Shown in pieces: positions 52,141 through 62,124 of a stretch of DNA of 64,000 nt; the first letter of the stretch is position 1, and each line of letters opens with the position of its first letter. The translations under genes and the position numbers were made by a program. Source of the DNA: Bryobacterales bacterium (GTDB lineage: Bacteria; Acidobacteriota; Terriglobia; Bryobacterales; Bryobacteraceae); the NCBI GenBank assembly GCA_003167495.1, contig PMSX01000137.1, positions 1 through 64,000 of the forward strand, in the 5' to 3' direction. The notes beneath the pieces are model-generated. The model searched no databases. It saw only the letters and a program-made list of their open reading frames with translations, and was not told where the DNA came from.

Positions 52141-54324
52141 ATGCGGACTTCCTTGCTATTCTTCATCCTCATTGCCGGTACTCTTTCTGCGCAACAGAAA
52201 GTTAAGAGCGACGAAATCGGCGGCGCAGTTACCAGCGCCAACGGACCCGAGGCCGGCGTATGGGTCATCGCCGAAACCACCGATTTGCCTATGCGCTACA
52301 TCAAGGAAGTCGTCACTGACGACCGTGGCCGCTATCTGATTCCGTCCCTGCCCGCAGCCACCTACACTGTCTGGGCGCGCGGCTACGGCTTGGTGGATTC
52401 CCCCAAAGTTCAAACCAAGCCCGGAAAACAGATCAATTTAAGTCCCGTTGTCGCTCCGGATAAGAAGTCCGCGGCTCATTATTATCCGGCAAATTACTGG
52501 TATTCGATGCTAACAATCCCCGAAAAGACCGAGTTTCCCGGTACCGGACCCTCTGGCAATGGCATCTCACCCAGCATCAAAACTCAGGAACAATGGCTGC
52601 ATTTGATCAAAACGGACAGCTGTGAATCCTGCCACCAACTTGGCAACGAGTATACGCGCACAATCCCTCCTCTCTTTCAAAATCTCGATTCGCCCGCACA
52701 GGCCTGGCTCCGCCGCGTGCAGTCGGGACAAGCTGGCAGCGCAATGGTGGGAGGCCTCGGACAACTGGGGCCAGAAAGAGCCACTGCCCAATTCGGAGAT
52801 TGGACCACGCGCATCGCTCACGGCGAATTGCCTTCCGAAGCACCGCCGCGGCCGCAAGGGATTGAGCGTAATGTCGTCATCACCCAATGGGATTGGGCCG
52901 ACTCGAAGGCGTATCTGCACGACGAAATCTCAAGCGATAAACGCAACCCGCGAGTCAACGCCAACGGATTGATCTACGGTTCGCCCGAAGAGAGCCGCGA
53001 TTATCTGCCGGTGCTCGATCCCGTGCACAACACAATCGCCCAAGTAAAGATTCCATATCGCGATCCCGATACTCCCGGCCAGCCGAAGCCGCTGCAAGCC
53101 TCCGCAATTTGGGGCGATGAAGCAATCTGGGATAGCCACACCACCGTGCACAATCCGATGTTCGACGAGCGTGGGAGGCTATGGTACACGTCGCGCATCC
53201 GCGCCAACGCTAACCCCGCGTTCTGCAAGGAAGGTTCCAGTTTGACGTCGGCGAAACTCACGCCCGTCGCCAGTTCGGGCCGGCAACTGGCGGTTTACGA
53301 TCCGGCGAAGAATCAAACTTCCATGATCGACACTTGCTTCAGCACGCATCATCTGATCTTCGCCTCTGATGCCAATAACACGCTTTGGACCAGCAGTGGT
53401 GGTGGCGGAGGCGTGGTCGGTTGGCTGAATACCAAGACGTGGGACGCTACGCACGATGCACAGAAATCGCAAGGATGGACTGCGCTCGTGCTGGATACGA
53501 ATGGCAATGGAAAGCGCGATCCCTACCTCGACTCTGAGCAGAAGGTTCTCACGGCGCCTAGCGGAGAGAGTCTCGGCACCTCGGCCGCACTCAGTGGGCC
53601 CGTGGCCGATGCCACGCGCGATACACGCTTGAACGCCGCATTCTATGGCCTGGCGGTGGGTAGCGACGGCATGGTGTGGGGTAGCGTTCTGGGATTTCCG
53701 GGCGGTCTTGTACGCTTGAACCCAGGCTCGAACCCGCCAGAAACCACGCTCGCCGAATACTACGAAGTCCCCTGGCACAACCCCAAAGCGCCGGTCTCGG
53801 GTTATTCACCGCGCGGCATGGATGTTGATGGCGACAACGTCGTGTGGGTCGCCCTCGGCAGCGGCCATCTTGCGAGCTTCGACCGTCGAAAGTGCCAAGC
53901 GCCGCTCAACGGGCCGCAGGCTACCGGGCAACACTGTCCGGAAGGTTGGACGCTCTATCCTACGCCAGGACCCAACTTTCACAACGTGAAGGATTCCGGC
54001 AGCGCCGATTCACATTACTACGATTGGGTCGATCAGTTCGACACTTTGGGACTGGGCAAGAACACACCAATCATCACCGGCAACTCTTCCGATTCCCTCA
54101 TCGCTTTGGTGAACGGCAAATTTGTGATCCTGCGTGTTCCTTACCCCCTTGGATTTTTTGCGAAAGGCATGGACGGCCGTATCGACGATCCGACGGCGGG
54201 CTGGAAAGGGAAGGGCGTGTGGACAACGTGGGGTACGCGCACACCTTTTCACAGTGAGACAGGGAAGGGAACTACCAGCAAAGTGGTGCATTTCCAGATA
54301 AGGCCAAACCCATTGGCCGATTGA
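52141..54324 (+). CDS. Secreted regulatory-like/haem c/beta-propeller protein (Vgb-like)
   Basis: The signal peptide (1-17) is followed by a carboxypeptidase regulatory-like beta-sandwich (about 22-95: GGAVTSANGPEAGVWVIAET, YLIPSLPAATYTVWARGYG), then a single haem c motif CESCH (Cys161, Cys164, His165). The long C-terminal part (about 270-727) resembles a virginiamycin B lyase-type propeller (GLAVGSDGMVWGSVLGFPGG, GMDVDGDNVVWVALGSGHL). It probably acts in the periplasm, perhaps as a redox enzyme or sensor. This domain combination recurs in soil bacteria but has no proven function. Confidence 0.82.
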   Translation: MRTSLLFFILIAGTLSAQQKVKSDEIGGAVTSANGPEAGVWVIAETTDLPMRYIKEVVTDDRGRYLIPSLPAATYTVWARGYGLVDSPKVQTKPGKQINLSPVVAPDKKSAAHYYPANYWYSMLTIPEKTEFPGTGPSGNGISPSIKTQEQWLHLIKTDSCESCHQLGNEYTRTIPPLFQNLDSPAQAWLRRVQSGQAGSAMVGGLGQLGPERATAQFGDWTTRIAHGELPSEAPPRPQGIERNVVITQWDWADSKAYLHDEISSDKRNPRVNANGLIYGSPEESRDYLPVLDPVHNTIAQVKIPYRDPDTPGQPKPLQASAIWGDEAIWDSHTTVHNPMFDERGRLWYTSRIRANANPAFCKEGSSLTSAKLTPVASSGRQLAVYDPAKNQTSMIDTCFSTHHLIFASDANNTLWTSSGGGGGVVGWLNTKTWDATHDAQKSQGWTALVLDTNGNGKRDPYLDSEQKVLTAPSGESLGTSAALSGPVADATRDTRLNAAFYGLAVGSDGMVWGSVLGFPGGLVRLNPGSNPPETTLAEYYEVPWHNPKAPVSGYSPRGMDVDGDNVVWVALGSGHLASFDRRKCQAPLNGPQATGQHCPEGWTLYPTPGPNFHNVKDSGSADSHYYDWVDQFDTLGLGKNTPIITGNSSDSLIALVNGKFVILRVPYPLGFFAKGMDGRIDDPTAGWKGKGVWTTWGTRTPFHSETGKGTTSKVVHFQIRPNPLAD

Positions 54325-54340
54325 TCGCCGCGCCGCCCTT

Positions 54341-56017
54341 TTACGGGTTCACCCGCAGTGGCTTTGCCGTATTTCGCAAATCCTCCGCATCATAGACTAC
54401 AAAGTCACGATTCATAAACGCCGCCCGCGCGCCCGCTAGCTGATTCTGCCTGCGAAGCACGTAGTAATCAATGGGCAACGGAAGCATCCTCTCTAACCCC
54501 GCCGTGGAAAAGCCGTCTTGCATAGTGTCTCGCCACCGTTCCTGCCAGCGCGCCGCCGCAGTCTCGGAATACACCACGCCTTGCGCGCTCTTCCAATCCA
54601 CCCAGAGAGCATGCCGCGATAACGCGCGAAACACACTGGGGTAACCAGCGCGCCCGGCATCCGGAAACAGAAAAACAGAACTGCCCCAAGTACTGCTTTC
54701 GGCCCACTGAGCAAGTCCGCTAGTCGAAGGACGCATCGGAATCGACGCCGCCCGCAATCCCGGCACGTTCGCCAGCGCCAACGCGGCTACCACCGGCGCG
54801 GCCAGCGTCACAAACCGCGCACTGGCGCCGGCGAATCCCCACAGCAATCCCGTCAGGAACGCGGCCAAGGCAAGCGCAATGGCAAACCGGCTGAGTCGCT
54901 GCCCGTTTGTGACTCGCAAGAAATCGAAAAGTCCCCGGCTCACCGGCAGCATGAACAACAAAAAGAACCAACCCAGCGCCTCCCAAGGAGATCGATGCAA
55001 AATCGCGCGCATACCCGCGAGTCCAAACAGCAATGCCGACGCCGCCGCACCGAACAACAGCGTCCTCGTCGGTTCGAGTCTCGCGACCCACGACAAATGG
55101 CCCTCGTCCAACAGCAAGTACGAAAGAGGCATCGACAACAGACCACACAAACCCATGCCCAGCAACAGCCATCGGAAACAACCTGTCAGCAGAGGCCAGC
55201 AGCGCGCCGCGGCCCATAACCCGAGAACAAACAGCGCGAGCGTCTGATACACCTCGCCCGCGGGCCACGCACCTATATAGAGATGTGAGGCGTACGTTCG
55301 TTGAAAAATTGCGAGTTGTGCGGGAACACGCGCAAACAGCGGCTCGCCGCTGGTACCCGGTTGCAATTGCGCCAAATTCGCCAGCAGCAAAACAAACACC
55401 AGAAACACTGGCAACATGGGCCGCACCAATCTTCGCATGCCGCCGTCCAGCCAAAACGCCGCAAACAACACGCACCAAAAGGGGAGCGCCAAAATCGGAT
55501 CGTACAGAAAGGCTAAGCCGCCCGCTACTGCCGCCAAAACCGATTTATCGTGCGCCAGCAATCCCATAGCCAGCAACGTCAGCGCGAACGAAAACGGCCC
55601 CGGCAACGGCTCGCGATCCGTCAAGAAAACAGCAGGCCCGGCCAGCGTTGCTCCCAGGTTGACAATGGCAGCCACCACAAACGCGAAAAGATGGCTCAAA
55701 CCTGTGGCGCGCGCCAGTAGAAATACGCCAACGAGTGCCGCTAACCGAAAAACCAGCTGCTGTTCAACCAACGCCCGCCGAAATGTCTGGCGTCCACCCT
55801 CGTGCAGTAGCAACGTCGCTTCGTCGTAGGCCGTGAGCGAAAGCGCTGCGCTCGTAGCCACTAAATCCCGCGAGAGCAAGCCTGGCGCGTCCACTCGTTC
55901 CAGCATCGGCAAATAAAGTTGCGTATCGCCTTCGAGGTAGCTATGACCGGGAAAGACCGTAAACTCAAGCCAGGCGGCTGCGAAGATAGCTAGGCACAGC
56001 AGCGGGACTCGCAACAT
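54341..56017 (-). CDS. Polytopic membrane protein, GT-C-like
   Basis: 558 residues with about twelve hydrophobic helices up to residue 410, then a soluble domain ending FMNRDFVVYDAEDLRN. FPGHSYLEGDTQLYLPMLERV in the first loop has acidic residues like those of GT-C enzymes, and FLYDPILALPFW lies in a later loop. The start is ATG 56017, 1 nt after the TPR stop (TAAAATG), so the genes are coupled. Last gene of the MFS-TPR operon. Substrate unknown. Confidence 0.7.
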   Translation of the reverse strand: MLRVPLLCLAIFAAAWLEFTVFPGHSYLEGDTQLYLPMLERVDAPGLLSRDLVATSAALSLTAYDEATLLLHEGGRQTFRRALVEQQLVFRLAALVGVFLLARATGLSHLFAFVVAAIVNLGATLAGPAVFLTDREPLPGPFSFALTLLAMGLLAHDKSVLAAVAGGLAFLYDPILALPFWCVLFAAFWLDGGMRRLVRPMLPVFLVFVLLLANLAQLQPGTSGEPLFARVPAQLAIFQRTYASHLYIGAWPAGEVYQTLALFVLGLWAAARCWPLLTGCFRWLLLGMGLCGLLSMPLSYLLLDEGHLSWVARLEPTRTLLFGAAASALLFGLAGMRAILHRSPWEALGWFFLLFMLPVSRGLFDFLRVTNGQRLSRFAIALALAAFLTGLLWGFAGASARFVTLAAPVVAALALANVPGLRAASIPMRPSTSGLAQWAESSTWGSSVFLFPDAGRAGYPSVFRALSRHALWVDWKSAQGVVYSETAAARWQERWRDTMQDGFSTAGLERMLPLPIDYYVLRRQNQLAGARAAFMNRDFVVYDAEDLRNTAKPLRVNP

Positions 56018-56018
56018 T

Positions 56019-56741
56019 TTAGCTGGCCGGTGTTTTATCCAATTGCTGCTTCGTCCACATTCTTTGCGGGTTAATTTCAAGTGCTTTTTGCAAAGCTTGA
56101 CGCGCTTCGCTATTGCGGTTGGCCTTGCGCAGCGTTACGCCTTTCCAAAGGTACGCCTCCGAAAGCTTCGGATTCAGCTCCAAGGCTTTATCAAAGTCCT
56201 TCAATGCGATGTCAACACCGCCGCCCATGGAAGACGGAAGGTAGTAATTACCCACGCCCCGGCTCACATAAGCCAGTGCAAGTTTGCCGTCTAGTTGAAT
56301 CGCCTTATCGATTTCATCGCGCGCGCATTGTCCGTATTTCAGCGCTCCAAAAATCGGATTCGCTGGAATCACCTGGCCGCACAGTTCCCCCAACAAACGA
56401 TGATATTCGGCATTATTCGCATTGCTCGTCGTCAGTTTCTGCGCGGCATCCATTCCCGCTTCCGCGAACGCCTCCGATTTCCGTTTATCGCGCAGTTCCA
56501 TTGACACTTCGGCTGCAAAAGAATCGGCAAGCGCGAGTTTATAAAGACAATCGGTGCACTGCGGGTTCGATTTGGACGCCTGCTGATACTGCTCAATCAA
56601 ACCGTTTAAGCTCGCCAGATCCTGATGATCTCTAGCAATCGTTAACTCGGCGGGCGGCGCTCCGAACACCACGCTGCTTGTTAGAAAAACAATAATAGCT
56701 TTCAACATCCCTGACTTCATCTTAGAAATGACGGTTTCCAT
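56019..56741 (-). CDS. TPR-repeat protein, exported
   Basis: 240 residues with an N-terminal hydrophobic leader (LKAIIVFLTSSVVFG; ATG 56741 or 56708) and TPR helices in the second half (LALAYVSRGVGNYYL, ALKDFDKALELNPKLSEAYLWKG, ARQALQKALEINPQ). Acts as a protein-binding scaffold, probably in the periplasm. Begins 3 nt after the MFS stop and ends 1 nt before the membrane protein, within one operon. Confidence 0.8.
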   Translation of the reverse strand: METVISKMKSGMLKAIIVFLTSSVVFGAPPAELTIARDHQDLASLNGLIEQYQQASKSNPQCTDCLYKLALADSFAAEVSMELRDKRKSEAFAEAGMDAAQKLTTSNANNAEYHRLLGELCGQVIPANPIFGALKYGQCARDEIDKAIQLDGKLALAYVSRGVGNYYLPSSMGGGVDIALKDFDKALELNPKLSEAYLWKGVTLRKANRNSEARQALQKALEINPQRMWTKQQLDKTPAS

Positions 56742-56744
56742 TGC

Positions 56745-57950
56745 CTAGAGTTTCGCTAGTTTCTTTTGAATCAGCAGAAAGTATAGGGCAAGAATCACTA
56801 CCAGAATTCCATTGCCTGCCAAAACCACTGGTATCGAGAACTTTTCAATCAAATAACCGCACACCACGCTGCCAATCGGCATGCCGCCCCGGAACGCAAC
56901 ATTGTAGACGCTCATCACCCGCCCGCGCATGGCATCGCCCACTTGCGCTTGCACCAGCGATGTATTCAGCGCGAATACAACCATCATCAGCGAACCCACC
57001 ATGAAAATCGCGGCCGTGGTGAGCGGCAGAAAGTAAGAAACACCGATTATCGCAATCATCACACCCATCACCACTAGCGCTTGCAATGACGTCTTCGCTC
57101 GTCCCGGCTGAGCCGATTGTCCCGCTACTAACAGTGCTCCCGTCACAGATCCGGCCCCTGAGATGCACAAGAACAGCGTGAACGTGTTCGACGTGCCGTG
57201 AAAAACGGTTTTCGCAATCACCGGTAAGAACGTGATCATCGGATAAGATAGCAAAGTAATAAAAAAGGCCAGACCGATCAGGCTCAACATCCCTTCACGT
57301 TTGCGCATGAAGTCGATTCCCTGCTTCATGCTATCGATTACCGAAGATCCCGTGCCTGCCGGTATAAATGTAGGGCGAATTGCCAACAGCGTACCAATCA
57401 CCGCCAAAAACGATAGGCCATTGAGGAAGAAGCACCAGAACGCGCCCAGCTTAATCAGCGCGATGCCGCCCAATGCCGGACCCACCACGCGCGCCAAATT
57501 AAATTGGATCGAGTTCAGCGCAATTGCATTCTGCAGATCTTCCTTCTTCACCAGTGTCGGCACCAGCGCCGAATAGGCGGGCCCTCCGAACGATTGCGCC
57601 ACACCCACCGTGAAAGATAAACACCAGATTTGCCAAACCTTCACCAGATTGGTCGCCACCAGAAACGCCAGCGTGAACGCGCATGTGAGTTGGATGACCT
57701 GCGACATCAACAGCAGACGCCGCCGGCTCACGCGATCAGCGAACACGCCGCCAAACAACGAAAGCAAGAAGATCGGGGCCTGTCCGAAAAATGCATCCAA
57801 GCTCAAATAGAAAGGCGAGTTCGTGAGCCGGTACACCAGCCAGCTTTGCGCCAGGATTTGCATCCACGTCCCAATGCTCGACGTGCAGGCGCCGAACCAC
57901 ATCAGCCGGAAGTCCGGGTATGCGAATGCCTTGAAGACCCGATTTAGCAA
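56745..57950 (-). CDS. MFS exporter, EntS/MFS_3-like
   Basis: Twelve helices in 401 residues. AYPDFRLMWFGACTSSIGTWMQILAQSWLVYRLTNSP is the characteristic start of the MFS_3 (enterobactin exporter-like) group, with GGVFADRVSRRRLL as the A-motif loop. TTG 57950 has AAGGG about 6 nt upstream. First gene of the three-gene operon with the TPR and GT-C-like genes. Substrate unknown. Confidence 0.88.
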   Translation of the reverse strand: MLNRVFKAFAYPDFRLMWFGACTSSIGTWMQILAQSWLVYRLTNSPFYLSLDAFFGQAPIFLLSLFGGVFADRVSRRRLLLMSQVIQLTCAFTLAFLVATNLVKVWQIWCLSFTVGVAQSFGGPAYSALVPTLVKKEDLQNAIALNSIQFNLARVVGPALGGIALIKLGAFWCFFLNGLSFLAVIGTLLAIRPTFIPAGTGSSVIDSMKQGIDFMRKREGMLSLIGLAFFITLLSYPMITFLPVIAKTVFHGTSNTFTLFLCISGAGSVTGALLVAGQSAQPGRAKTSLQALVVMGVMIAIIGVSYFLPLTTAAIFMVGSLMMVVFALNTSLVQAQVGDAMRGRVMSVYNVAFRGGMPIGSVVCGYLIEKFSIPVVLAGNGILVVILALYFLLIQKKLAKL

Positions 57951-57980
57951 GTGATGCCCTTTTTAACACCGGGCATTCGT

Positions 57981-58367
57981 TTAGCTGCCAAAGCGAGGCA
58001 TGGGTTTGCCTCGTTTGATCAAATGCACCAAATTGCCGTCGGCATCATGAAAGAAAACTAAGCGGTTGCCGCCTATTTCGTAAGGCTCACCGGCGAACTG
58101 CACGTCTTGCTTCTTCAATTGCGCCAGCCCCGCATCGAAATCGTCCACGCTAATGGCAATGTGCCGCATGCCCGGCGTTTTCATTGTGGGAGTTCCAAAC
58201 TCGCCCTCTCCCGGAATGATCTCGATGATCACGCCATTCTTAGCTTCGATGAAATAGTTGCCGCCGTACTCCCATACGAGTGCAAATTCTAAATTATGCA
58301 CGTACCAATCGGCCAGCGCCTTGGGATTCGCCGAAGCGATTGCAAAATGTTCAATACCTGAGAACAT
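57981..58367 (-). CDS. VOC (glyoxalase/bleomycin-resistance) family protein
   Basis: Two beta-alpha-beta-beta-beta modules in 128 residues: IEHFAIASANPKALADWYVH opens the first and MRHIAISVDDFDAGLAQLKK the second. The metal-type ligands His (HFA), Glu/His (RHIA) and the final HDADGNLVHLI are in place. Activity could be an isomerase, dioxygenase or drug-binding role. Confidence 0.82.
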   Translation of the reverse strand: MFSGIEHFAIASANPKALADWYVHNLEFALVWEYGGNYFIEAKNGVIIEIIPGEGEFGTPTMKTPGMRHIAISVDDFDAGLAQLKKQDVQFAGEPYEIGGNRLVFFHDADGNLVHLIKRGKPMPRFGS

Positions 58368-58391
58368 GTCCGGGATTGTAACAGGTAACGT

Positions 58392-59060
58392 TCAACGCTC
58401 CATCTGTTCGCTCATCCACTTCTCCAACGCAGGATCGCGAAAATCCTTGATCTTGAGTTGAATTCCTTGGAACGTGGTTGGCGTCGTCTCCACTCCGACC
58501 ACTCTCATACCTGCCGCAACCGCCGCTGTCACGCCCGTCGGCGAATCTTCGAATACAATGCAATCCTGCGGCGCAGTCTTGAGCCGCCGCGCTGCTTCCA
58601 GAAATACATCGGGAAAAGGCTTCGGTCGCGCCACCTGCATCCCATTCACTGTCACCGGAAAATAGTCGCGCAAGCCAAAGCGGTCGAGCACAAAATCGAT
58701 ATTCTGGGGCTCGGCGTTGGACGCCACGGCTTTCGGCAGCTCACGATGCCTTTCGAGAAACTCGGGTACGCCTGGAATCGTATACTGGCTCAAGCCATCT
58801 TCAATCATCATTTCGCGAAACAAGCGCTCCTTCTCCGCGCCGTGATGAAAAATCACATCCGCCGGCAGATTCGGGTCAATCAAATCGCGCACCAGTTCCG
58901 AGTTGCGCTTGCCGTGCATGCGCTGCTCCAGGTTATCGATCGTAATGCCTAAGTTCGCTAAATACCGCTCCCACGCGAGTGTATGCAGCGGCATCGAGTG
59001 TACCAGCACGCCGTCCATATCGAAGATCAGAGCAAGGGAAGAGGGTTGTGATGTTTGCAA
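58392..59060 (-). CDS. HAD-family phosphatase/beta-phosphoglucomutase-like
   Basis: Motif I FDMDGVLVHSMPLHTLAWERYL has the DxD nucleophile pair, motif III is ARPKPFPDVFLEAARRL and motif IV IVFEDSPTGVTAAVAAGM. The HAD-IA type cap lies between. 222 residues, as for PgmB/YcjU-like sugar phosphatases. TTG 59060 is the likely start because the next ATG is inside motif I. Confidence 0.86.
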   Translation of the reverse strand: MQTSQPSSLALIFDMDGVLVHSMPLHTLAWERYLANLGITIDNLEQRMHGKRNSELVRDLIDPNLPADVIFHHGAEKERLFREMMIEDGLSQYTIPGVPEFLERHRELPKAVASNAEPQNIDFVLDRFGLRDYFPVTVNGMQVARPKPFPDVFLEAARRLKTAPQDCIVFEDSPTGVTAAVAAGMRVVGVETTPTTFQGIQLKIKDFRDPALEKWMSEQMER

Positions 59061-59063
59061 CGT

Positions 59064-59462
59064 TCATTCTCTATTGTTGCAACCGAGACGTGTGGGGCAG
59101 AATGGCATTCTGTGCTCCGATTGGCAATCGGCGCTCTTGATTTCCACATTTTCCGACCCAAAACTACCGCCGAAACTGAGCCAGGGACCATAAGCGACCC
59201 TAGCTACTAAGCTCTGAACTACGCAAAGATCCGGAACGCGAAAACGCGCCGCCTTCACCTGTACCCGCTGCCCGGGCACAGCCAGAAGGCCCAATTGATC
59301 CTCGTAGTTGAGTAGTTGCTTCAGCAGCAGGGCCTGAAGGCAGCTATGACTCCATTCGCCTACATTGCGCTCCACGAGTTCGCCATCGATATATTCCCGG
59401 TCTGGACGGTAACTGGTGCCCAAGTATTCGTTCACCGAGACCAATGTCATTGAACTCGCCAT
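59064..59462 (-). pseudogene. Uma2-family endonuclease-like protein, C-terminally truncated
   Basis: The N-terminal half is a typical Uma2/DUF820 protein (VSVNEYLGTSYRPDREYIDGE with VERNVGEWSHSCLQALLLKQL, then VKAARFRVPDLCVV). After this the catalytic second half (the Glu-Lys region following the Asp in VPDLCVV) is replaced by sequence derived from a palindromic repeat (see 59098-59131), and the frame stops at 132 residues. Likely inactive. Confidence 0.65.
59098..59131. repeat. Twin GGC-loop hairpin element
   Basis: Two adjacent 15-nt units: CAGAAT-GGC-ATTCTG (59098-59112) and CCGATT-GGC-AATCGG (59117-59131), each a perfect 6-nt stem with the same GGC loop, 4 nt apart. They form the replaced 3' end of the Uma2 gene and lie next to the HAD gene. 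Confidence 0.65.
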
Positions 59463-59499
59463 GAGGCAATTGTATCGCCGCGTGTGTGAACTATCCCGA

Positions 59500-62124
59500 T
59501 CAGCCTTCGTCGCGAAGCACCGTCATTGGATCCAGACGGGACGCCCGGCTCGCCGGAATCCACGCCGCCAGTATGGCGACAAAAGTCATCGGGACGCAAG
59601 CAACGGCGAGTGCCGTCGGGTCTAGCGCGGACACCTGGAACAAGAGACTTTTCAGGACCCGCGTCAGCGCAAAGGCTCCAGCCAATCCGCCGGCAAGCCC
59701 CACGATAAGCATCGAGAAGGCGCTGCGCAAAATGAGCGACAGCACGTCACCCGAACGCGCGCCCAACGCCATGCGAATGCCAATCTCGCGGCGCTGCTGC
59801 GTCACCGCATGCGTCAGAACGCCGTAAAGCCCCAGCGCGGCCAGCAGAGCCGCAACGCCGGCGAAGGCGCCAACCACCCAAGTGGGCTGCCTCGCCCAGA
59901 GCATGCTCTGCTCCTTGACCTGTTCCATCGTCATCACATCCCCGAGAGGCAGGTTGGGATCGATCTGCCGCACCGCTTCCCGAATGCCGAGCATTGCCGC
60001 CGTCGGTCCGCTCCGTGTGCGAACCACCAGCTTGATGTCCTGCCGTGGGGCCTGGGCCAAAGGTAGGTAGGCTACCAACTCAGGCGGCGCGTTTAATGCG
60101 GCGGTGCGCTCGCTACGAATCACACCCACAATCTGCAGGTTCACCAACGACTCTGGGATCGGACCGTAGCCAGGCACCCAGATGCCAACGGTTCGCCCAA
60201 CGGGATTTGCGATTCCGAATGTTTTCGGAAATTGCCGGGCTACCTCTTGATTGATGACCACCACCGGCGGGGTGCCCGCGTGATCGCGATTCTCGATTCC
60301 GCGCCCGCTCTCCACTGGAATCTGCAGCGCACCGAAATACCCGGGATCGACAAGCTTCAGACGAACCAGGAGAAACCCGTGCACTCCGGGCAAGCTCATA
60401 AATTCACCCCATTGCACGCCTTGCAGAGGCAAGCCCTGCGAGACGGATGCCTGTTCGACTCCGGGAACGGCCTCGAGCCGTTGAACGACGGCTTCTTAGA
60501 ATCTCGTCGCGGTGGCCGGAGACGGGTATGTCCCCGCTGGAAGATCGGCCGACATTGTAATTACATGGTCGATTCGTACCCCAGCATCGATTTGTTGCAG
60601 TTTCGCCAGGCTCTTGAACAGCAGTGCCGCGCCGCAAATCAGCACGACGGAAGCGGCCACTTCAGCGATGACGATCGTCCGCCGCACCATCGCGTTCGAA
60701 CCAGACGATCCACGTGCCGCTTGGTTCAACGCGTTCAACAGCTTGCCGAAGGAAGTACGCAACGAGGGAAGCAGACCCGTGAGCAGCAAGACAGCCATCA
60801 CGGCCGCCGCGGCAAAGCCAAGAACGCGCAGATCCGTGCGGAGGTCGGTGGTAAACGGCAGCGATGCCGCCACCAGCGGGGCTGCGGCACGAAGCAGCAG
60901 CGCGCCCAAGGCAACACCCGCCGCGCCTCCCAGCAGACACAAGACCAGGCTCTCAGTCAGCAACTGCGCGATCAAACGGCCGCGACTGGCTCCTAGAGCC
61001 GCTCTGAGCGCCATCTCCTTCCGCCTGGTTGTTCCTTTGGCCAACGCCAGGTTCGCCACGTTCGCGCAAGCAATAAGCAACACCATCAGAACTGCTCCAA
61101 ACGCCAGATAGATTGAGCGTCGCAGCGTATCGCCCACCAGCATCTGCCCGAACGGATCCACCGCGAAGCCCCAGTCTTTCTGGTAAATAAAGTCATTGAG
61201 ACTGGCTCTCAACACCGTCATCTTCGCTCGCGCCTGCTCGATGCTCACGCCCGAACGCAGCCGCCCAATCGGGTTCAGCCAATGCTGACCGCGATTGAGT
61301 TGATCGGGTGCGAAGATCAGCGGCTTCCAGAACACCGCTTCGTCGCGATCAAAACTGCCCGCGGGTAGAACCCCGATGACTCTGTGCGGTTCGCCGTCGA
61401 GCACGAGATCTCGGTTCAAAACGCCAGGATCGCCGGCGAATTGCGTTTGCCAGAACGCCTGGCTGAGCACCACGACTTGATCGGCTCCCGGCTGATCTTC
61501 GTCCCGCGCGAACGCCCGCCCGATCTGAGGCTTGACGCCGAATACCTGAAAGTAATTGGCCGACACCAGCTTGCCCGAAACACGCGCGGGACCGCCGCCC
61601 GTTGCCACCGTGGCTTTGGTAGAGCACTCGACCGACAATGCCTAGAATATGTCTGTCTGCCGCTTCCAGTCCAGAAAAGTAAGCGTGGTGGTGCCGTTAT
61701 GCCCCTCTGGAGTGGATTCCCAAACCCTTACCATGCGCTCGGGCTCGGGAAACGGCAGCGGCTTTAACAGCACCGCGTCAACGATACTGAACATGGCCGA
61801 GTTGGCGCCGATGCCGAGACCGAGCAAGCCGATGGTGACGGCGGCGAATCCAGGATCGCGCGCCAACGAACTCATCCCGTAGCGAAAGTCTCTCAGTAGA
61901 TTCTCCATCCACCGGACGCTGCGGTGATCGCGGTGATCTTCTTTCATCTCTTCGATTCCTCCGAAATTGCGTCGGGCCGCTTGACGTGCTTCTTCAGGCG
62001 ACAGGCCAGCGGCAAGGGCATCACGCTCAGCCAACTCCAAGTGAGCAAGGATCTCATCGTCCAATTCCCGATCGAGTCTTCGTCTCCTGAACAGCGCCAG
62101 CAGGCGAGCAATTGCGGAGCGCAT
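59500..62124 (-). pseudogene. ADOP-family ABC permease (MacB/FtsX type) with two in-frame stops
   Basis: The order is an N-terminal helical segment (RRRRLDRELDDEILAHLEL), a first membrane helix (residues 90-110, GFAAVTIGLLGLGIGANSA), a MacB-type periplasmic domain and FtsX domains (LAKGTTRRKEMALRAALGAS; HAVTQQRREIGIRMALGARS), ending RASRLDPMTVLRDEG. One frame covers all 875 codons but is cut by TAG at 61642-61644 (after QTDIF) and TAA at 60496-60498 (after TATRF, followed by EAVVQRLEAVPGVE). These replace, by homology, probably Glu and Tyr. ATG 62124 overlaps the PadR stop. Typical ADOP proteins run 800-900 residues. Confidence 0.85.

Noticed and set aside
54720-55478. 252-aa minus-strand frame inside the GT-C-like gene
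   Set aside because: Alternate frame of the supported membrane protein on the same strand; no membrane topology of its own.
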